Shown here in pieces: positions 57,676-64,000 of a stretch of 64,000 nucleotides of DNA. How positions within the stretch are numbered: position 1 is the first letter of the stretch; every line of letters starts with the position of its first letter. Both the position numbers and the translations under genes were made by a program. Source of the stretch: Thereva unica (taxonomy: Eukaryota > Arthropoda > Insecta > Diptera > Therevidae); NCBI GenBank assembly GCA_949987705.1, contig OX465282.1:41008039-41072038 (forward strand), read 5' to 3'. The notes under the pieces are model-generated. The model was given only the letters and a program-made list of their open reading frames with translations, had not been told where the DNA came from and made no database searches.

Positions 57676-58622
57676 AATAAATGGTTAAAAAAAATTTTTA
57701 AAAAAAATTCTTTACATTAACTAAAAAATGTACTGAAAAGTAAAAAATAAAAAATATTTTAAAGAAAGCGTGAAATTTCAATTTTAATGAAAAGTTAATT
57801 AAAAGAATGGCGCATTTTTCATCAAAAATTGAAAATATAACTGTAAATCGCGTGAGATTTACAATAACCCTCAATTTTTTGCTTTGTTAATTTCAAATTC
57901 TAACAAAATTTTTTGATGAAAAATGCGCCATTCTTTTAATTAACTTTTCATTAAAATTGAAATTTCACGCTTTCTTTAAAATATTTTTTATTTTTTACTT
58001 TTCAGTACATTTTTTAGTTAATGTAAAGAATTTTTTTTAAAAATTTTTTTTAACCATTTATTTTATTTTCTACTTTTTAGTTTATTATATGTATTCCGCC
58101 ATTTTATGATGGCAATTCTATTAGATTTAAAATTACGTCACACAGTTTACTGTATTCATTTGATACCCATGTCGTGGGCTCGGTGGAACATAATTGCAAA
58201 AACGGCCGCCATCTCGGAACCGTCTTCTTGATTTTTTTACAAAAAGGTCAGATTGCATTTAGTACTTATACATGATGAGTTGAACTCAAGTTGAACCCAA
58301 GTCTAACTACATGTCGGGAGTCGAGTTGGGTTAAGGTTGACTGAACTCGACTCAGCTCTGCTACCTGGGTTTAGTTGAAATTATGCATACGGACATGAGT
58401 TCAGTATTTGAGTAGTTGAATTTAGTTGACAGCAGCATCTCTGTGTTTGTTTGTGATTTTTTGTAACGTGTATTGCTTCTTTATTATCAACTCACCCTTA
58501 ACTCAACTATTCATCTCATCATTCATACACATTAACCACCCGAACTGCGAGTGTGTGCAAAATTGGAAGTTGATCGGTTATATTTTCTACTTTTTAGTCT
58601 ATTATAAGCTTTCCTCAATTTA
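57676..58622. repeat. Hairpin stem 2 and unique arm, partial element M
   Basis: Hairpin 57676-58062 (equivalent of 18923-19313, without element E), then the unique arm equivalent to 22616-23607 without its internal duplication. The left satellite arm of M is missing, so this is half of M. Confidence 0.8.
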
Positions 58623-59875
58623 GTGTTGGCCGCCATTTTGAATTTGGAATGACGCCACATAGCTTATTGTGTTCTACCTGTCATATCCTTTCATTTGATA
58701 CCCATGTCAGAGGAACGCGGAGCACAATTTTAAAAATCGGGCGCCATTTTTGATCCGCCATCTTGATATTTTTACAAAATGGCCAGATTGCATTGTCATC
58801 CAAACTAAACGTGTATGCAAAATTTCAGCTCTATCCGAAATCGGGAAGTGGGTCAAATTTAACTTCCAAGATTTGACGACAAACAGTGTAAGTGTTGGCC
58901 ACCATTTTGAATTTGGAATGACGCCACATAGCTTATTGTGTTCTACCTGTCATATCCTTTCATTTGATACCCATGTCAGAGGGCCGCGGAGCACAATTTC
59001 AAAAATCGGGCGCCATTTTGGAACCGCCATCTTGATATTTTTACAAAATGGCCAGATTGCATTGTCACCCAAACTAAACGTGTATGCAAAATTTCAGCTC
59101 TATCCGAAACCGGGAAGTGGGTCAAATTTAACTTCCAAGATTTGACGACAAACAGTGCAAGTGTTGGCCGCCATTTTGAATTTAGAATGACGCCACATAG
59201 CTTATTGTGTTCTACCTGTCATATCCTTTCATTTGATACCCATGTCAGAGGGCCGCGGAGCAAAATTTCAAAAATCGGGCGCCATTTTGGAACCGCCATC
59301 ATGATATTTTTACAAAATGGCCAGATTGCATTGTCATCCAAACTAAACGTGTATGCAAAATTTCAGCTCTATCCGAAACCGGGAAGTGGGTCAAATTTAA
59401 CTTCCAAGATTTGACGACAAACAGTGTAAGTGTTGTCCGCCATTTTGAATTTGGAATGACGCCACATAGCTTATTGTGTTCTACCTGTCATATCCTTTCA
59501 TTTGATACCCATTTCAAAGGGCCGCGGAGCACAATTTCAAAAATCGGGCGCCATTTTGGAACCGCCATCTTTATATTTTTACAAAATGGCCAGATTGCAT
59601 TGTTAACCAAACTAAACGTGTATGCAAAATTTCAGCTCTATCCGAAACCGGGAAGTGGGTCAAATTTAACTTCCAAGATTTGACGACAAACATTGTGAGC
59701 AAAATAAAAGCGGGCGCCATTTTGGAACCGCTATCTTGATATTTTTACAAAATGGCCAGATTGCATTGTCATCCAAACTAAACGTGTATGCAAAATTTCA
59801 GCTCTATCCTAAACCGGGAAGTGGGTCAAATTTAACTTCCAAGATTTGACGACAAACAGTGCAAGCTAAATAAAA
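58623..59875 (+). repeat. 269-bp satellite array (about 4.6 units)
   Basis: Same unit and orientation as 23608-25375, with landmarks at 59142 and 59411. Unit order and private variants (for example GTCACCCAAAC, GCCATCATGATA) match units at 24,5xx-24,8xx, so the arrays derive from a common array rather than from independent homogenisation. Confidence 0.92.
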
Positions 59876-59982
59876 GAATTTAAGAATTTAAAAAACATGA
59901 CTGCCGTGAGTATATTTTAACATTTCAGACAGCTACGAATTTTCACTAATTGAGCATTTTGTTTCATAAAAACGCACCCAGC
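59876..59982. repeat. Loop part of hairpin alpha
   Basis: Inverse of 25570-25660 (ACATGACTGCCGTGAGTA…CATAAAAACGCACCC), cut at 59982 by the next element. Confidence 0.75.
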
Positions 59983-60712
59983 GGGGACAGCGTAACGGAA
60001 TGGCTAAAATTTATAATAATTGGCCGATTTTCAAATTTCTTTATTTGTTTTAATCCTTATTGTTCACTTACTCGAAAAAGCATAAAACATTTCAAAAAAA
60101 TATATTAAAAATATATTACGTCGTTCATGTTATTTGTTAATAACTATCACAAAAAGGGTGATATTTGAACGGATTTTTTGACGACAATTTTCAACCGATT
60201 TTATTTTTATTGACGTTAAATTGTTCCTAACAATGTTTAGAAAAAATTGTAAAGACGGATTTTCGATATTAAAAAAATTCGAAAAGTTATAAACATTTTT
60301 CTGTGTGAACACCCAAAAAACGTGATAAACGCGGTTAAAACCGGACATTTTTTCGGTCATTTGTTCATAAAATTGTTTAAAACAAAAATATCAAAATTCT
60401 GTCTTTACAAAATCTTCGTTATACTTTTCCGAACATTTTAAGCCGTGAAATTAGTTAATCGGATTAAAATTGTAGAAAATAAATCCGTTTGAAGTTAGAA
60501 AAAATGGGAAAATAACTTTACGGGAGAATCGGGTTTAAAGTTTCACTTTTTTTTTCGGTGCGCCGGGCGCTTTACGCGCGACGAATCAATCCGCTATGCC
60601 TTCGCCGTTAGTCGGACCACATGAAAGATAAAGGTTCAATTTATAATAATATGTAATAATATTTTTTTTAATAATTTCATCCATTTTCATCAATTTTCGT
60701 TACGCTGTCCCC
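59983..60712. mobile_element. 730-bp TIR element (GGGGACAGCGTAACG)
   Basis: Perfect 15-bp terminal inverted repeats. The left flank lacks about 11-14 bp present in the uninterrupted copy (CACGCTTTTCT, near 25680-25690), and the right flank starts TTAAGG. Insertion at TTAA followed by loss of the left copy is possible. Interior AT-rich, no transposase; the 76-codon minus frame at 60130-60360 has no recognisable domain. Confidence 0.7.
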
Positions 60713-60890
60713 TTAAGGAATGTGTGAGATTTTTTCCATTTTGATTTAAAAATTTATATTGTTTAAAATCTTCTAATTTTTTACCTTTTAGTCGATTTTT
60801 TTAGTATTTATATTAATTTTGTGTTCACAACTGATCAATATATTAAGGTAAAGAAAAGAGTTTCTTAAAAATTTTTTTTTTCTTTTTAAA
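60713..60890. repeat. Right half of hairpin alpha
   Basis: Matches 25695-25870 directly, completing the hairpin begun at 57440. Confidence 0.8.
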
Positions 60891-63225
60891 TTCTTTAATT
60901 TAACTTGCACTGTTTGTCGTCAAATCTTGGAAGTTAAATTTGACCCACTTCCCGGTTTCGGATAGAGCTGAAATTTTGCATACACGTTTAGTTTGGATGA
61001 CAATGCAATCTGGCCATTTTGTAAAAATATCAAGATAGCGGTTCCAAAATGGCGCCCGCTTTTATTTTACTCACACTGTTTGTCGTCAAATCTTGGAAGT
61101 TAAATTTGACCCACTTCCCGGTTTCGGATAGAGCTGAAATTTTGCATACACGTTTAGTTTGGATAACAATGCAATCTGGCCATTTTGTAAAAATATCAAG
61201 ATGGCGGTTCCAAAATGGCGCCCGATTTTTGAAATTGTGCTCCGCGGCCCTTTGAAATGGGTATCAAATGAAAGGATATGACAGGTAGAACACAATAAGC
61301 TATGTGGCGTCATTCCAAATTCAAAATGGGGGACAACACTTACACTGTTTGTCGTCAAATCTTGGAAGTTAAATTTGACCCACTTCCCGGTTTCGGATAG
61401 AGCTGAAATTTTGCATACACGTTTAGTTTGGATGACAATGCAATCTGGCCATTTTGTAAAAATATCATGATGGCGGTTCCAAAATGGCGCCCGATTTTTG
61501 AAATTGTGCTCCGCGGCCCTCTGACATGGGTATCAAATGAAAGGATATGACAGGTAGAACACAATAAGCTATGTGGCGTCATTCTAAATTCAAAATGGCG
61601 GACAACACTTGCACTGTTTGTCGTCAAATCTTGGAAGTTAAATTTGACCCACTTCCCGGTTTCGGATAGAGCTAAAATTTTGCATACACGTTTAGTTTGG
61701 GTGACAATGCAATCTGGCCATTTTGTAAAAATATCAAGATGGCGGTTCCAAAATGGCGCCCGATTTTTGAAATTATGCTCCGCGGCCCTCTGACATGGGT
61801 ATCAAATGAAAGGATATGACAGGTAGAACACAATAAGCTATGTGGCGTCATTCCAAATTCAAAATGGCGGCCAACACTTACACTGTTTGTCGTCAAATCT
61901 TGGAAGTTAAATTTGACCCACTTCCCGGTTTCGGATAGAGCTGAAATTTTGCATACACGTTTAGTTTGGATAACAATGCAATCTGGCCATTTTGTAAAAA
62001 TATCAAGATGGCGGTTCCAAAATGGCGCCCGATTTTTGAAATTGTGCTCCGCGGCCCTTTGAAATGGGTATCAAATGAAAGGATATAACAGGTAGAACAC
62101 AATAAGCTATGTGGCGTCATTCCAAATTCAAAATGGCGGACAACACTTACACTGTTTGTCGTCAAATCTTGGAAGTTAAATTTGACCCACTTCCCGGTTT
62201 CGGATAGAGCTGAAATTTTGCATACACGTTTAGTTTGGATGACAATGCAATCTGGCCATTTTGTAAAAATATCATGATGGCGGTTCCAAAATGGCGCCCG
62301 ATTTTTGAAATTGTGCTCCGCGGCCCTCTGACATGGGTATCAAATGAAAGGATATGACAGGTAGAACACAATAAGCTATGTGGCGTCATTCTAAATTCAA
62401 AATGGCGGCCAACACTTGCACTGTTTGTCGTCAAATCTTGGAAGTTAAATTTGACCCACTTCCCGGTTTTGGATAGAGCTAAAATTTTGCATACACGATT
62501 AGTTTGGGTGACAATGCAATCTGGCCATTTTGTAAAAATATCAAGATGGCGGTTCCAAAATGGCGCCCGATTTTTGAAATTGTGCTCCGCGGCCCTCTGA
62601 CATGGGTATCAAATGAAAGGATATGACAGGTAGAACACAATAAGCTATGTGGCGTCATTCCAAATTCAAAATGGCGGCCAACACTTACACTGTTTGTCGT
62701 CAAATCTTGGAAGTTAAATTTGACCCACTTCCCGGTTTCGGATAGAGCTGAAATTTTGCATACACGTTTAGTTTGGATGACAATGCAATCTGGCCATTTT
62801 GTAAAAACATCAAGATGGCGGTTCCAAAATGGCGCCCGATTTTTGAAATTGTGCTCCGCGGCCCTCTGACATGGGTATTAAATGAAAGGATATGACAGGT
62901 AGAACACCATAAGCTATGTGGCGTCATTCCAAATTCAAAATGGCGGCCAACACTTACACTGTTTGTCGTCAAATCTTGGAAGTTAAATTTGACCTACTTC
63001 CCGATTTCGGATAGAGCTGAAATTTTGCATACACGTTTAGTTTGGATGACAATGCAATCTGGCCATTTTGTAAAAATATCAAGATGGCGGATCCAAAATG
63101 GCGCCCGATTTTTAAAATTGTGCTCCGCGTCCCTCTGACATGGGTATCATATGAAAGGATATGACAGGTAGAACACAATAAGCTATGTGGCGTCATTCCA
63201 AATTCAAAATGGCGGCCAACACTAA
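60891..63225 (-). repeat. 269-bp satellite array (about 8.7 units)
   Basis: Inverse orientation to 58623-59875; frame starts or ends recur every 269 bp (61355, 61893, 62162, 62700, 62969). Two-unit variants recur within it (62162-62700 resembles 61355-61893, 807 bp apart), indicating a three-unit higher-order duplication. Confidence 0.93.
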
Positions 63226-63782
63226 ATTGCGGAAAGCTTATAATAGACTAAAAAGTAGAAAATATAACCGATCAACTTCCAATTTTGCACACACTCGTAG
63301 TTCGGGTGGTTAATGTGTATGAATGATGAGATGAATAGTTGAGTTAAGGGTGAGTTGATAATAAAGAAGCAATACACGTTACAAAAAATCACAAACAAAC
63401 ACAGAGATGCTGCTGTCAACTAAATTCAACTACTCAAATACTGAACTCATGTCCGTATGCATAATTTCAACTAAACCCAGGTAGCAGAGCTGAGTCGAGT
63501 TCAGTCAACCTTAACCCAACTCGACTCCCGTTTACATGTAGTTAGACTTGGGTTCAACTTGAGTTCAACTCATCATGTATAAGTACTAAATGCAATCTGA
63601 CCTTTTTGTAAAAAAATCAAGAAGACGGTTCCGAGATGGCGGCCGTTTTTGCAACTATGTTCCACCGAGCCCATGACATGGGTATCAAATGAATACAGTA
63701 AACTGTGTGACGTAATTTTAAATCTAATAGAATTGCCATCATAAAATGGCGGAATACATATAATAAACTAAAAAGTAGAAAA
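63226..63782. repeat. Unique arm of M, left-arm orientation
   Basis: Directly homologous to 18346-18922. Confidence 0.85.
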
Positions 63783-64000
63783 TAAAATAAATGGTTAAAA
63801 AAAATTTTTAAAAAAAATTCTTTACATTAACTAAAAAATGTACTGAAAAGTAAAAAATAAAAAATATTTTAAAGAAAGCGTGAAATTTCAATTTTAATGA
63901 AAAAGTTAATTAAAAGAATGGCGCATTTTTCATCAAAAAATTTTGTTAGAATTTGAAATTAACAAAGCAAAAAATTGAGGGTTATTGTAAATCTCACGCG
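63783..64000. repeat. Hairpin stem 2, cut by window end
   Basis: Directly homologous to 18923-19140. The element M presumably continues beyond the window. Confidence 0.85.

Noticed and set aside
60130..60360. 76-codon minus ORF as transposase of the 730-bp TIR element
   Set aside because: No DDE-type motif, AT-rich composition and too short for any known transposase.

Overview
This is a gene-poor, repeat-dominated stretch of an animal genome, most likely an insect. The evidence is the set of elements present: Jockey-type LINEs, Ty3/Gypsy and BEL/Pao LTR elements, Helitrons, mariner, hAT-like and TTAA-type DNA elements, tRNA-derived SINEs and AT-rich satellites. I cannot place the species. 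No host gene could be supported. Nearly every long open frame belongs to a mobile element or is an accident inside a satellite. The layering of insertions and the satellite arrays suggest heterochromatin or a TE graveyard.

Layout. 1-4453: MITE end, then a degenerate Jockey-like LINE (minus strand). 4454-9605: one copy of a palindromic element (family A), split by a non-autonomous Gypsy element with two nearly identical LTRs (4549-8360) and by a related solo LTR (9007-9515). 10437-11356: two tandem SINE-like units. 11669-13845: a fuller, palindromic copy of family A with a nested MITE. 13846-17904: mostly unassignable sequence. 17905-25381: large foldback element whose outer arms are 269-bp satellite repeats and whose core carries four copies of a 0.62-kb TIR element. 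25381-27907: further foldback arm with a hAT-like element. 28905-30510 and 51420-53407: the two halves of one BEL/Pao element. 30511-51419: material between those halves, namely a Gypsy element (gypsy-2) bracketed by a 4-bp target duplication AAGT, with Helitrons, a mariner fragment, a 1.49-kb foldback, a complete-length but broken LINE (45121-51104) and a SINE nested in it. 53757-64000: an inverted, independently decorated copy of the 18-28 kb foldback and satellite region, with a TTAA-type element containing a Helitron helicase remnant.

Three themes stand out. First, repeated inversion: the window holds palindromes from about 0.15 kb to about 6.5 kb, and the largest recent ones pivot on (TA)n tracts. 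Second, a short core around GGGTATCAAATGAAA recurs in all tandem arrays although they have different unit lengths (269, 128 and about 122 bp) and ride on different mobile elements. Third, all five independent internal-coding retroelement insertions (two LINEs, two Gypsy, one BEL) and the SINE lie on the minus strand. This is the geometry expected of a uni-strand piRNA-producing locus, but it is only a hypothesis here.

Coding capacity is residual. Recognisable but broken are LINE ORF1/ORF2, Gypsy gag, protease, RT-RNase H and integrase fragments, BEL gag-protease and RT-RNase H, Helitron helicase tails and a mariner transposase piece. The only plausible recoding signal is an A AAA AAC slippery heptamer just before the gypsy-2 gag stop.
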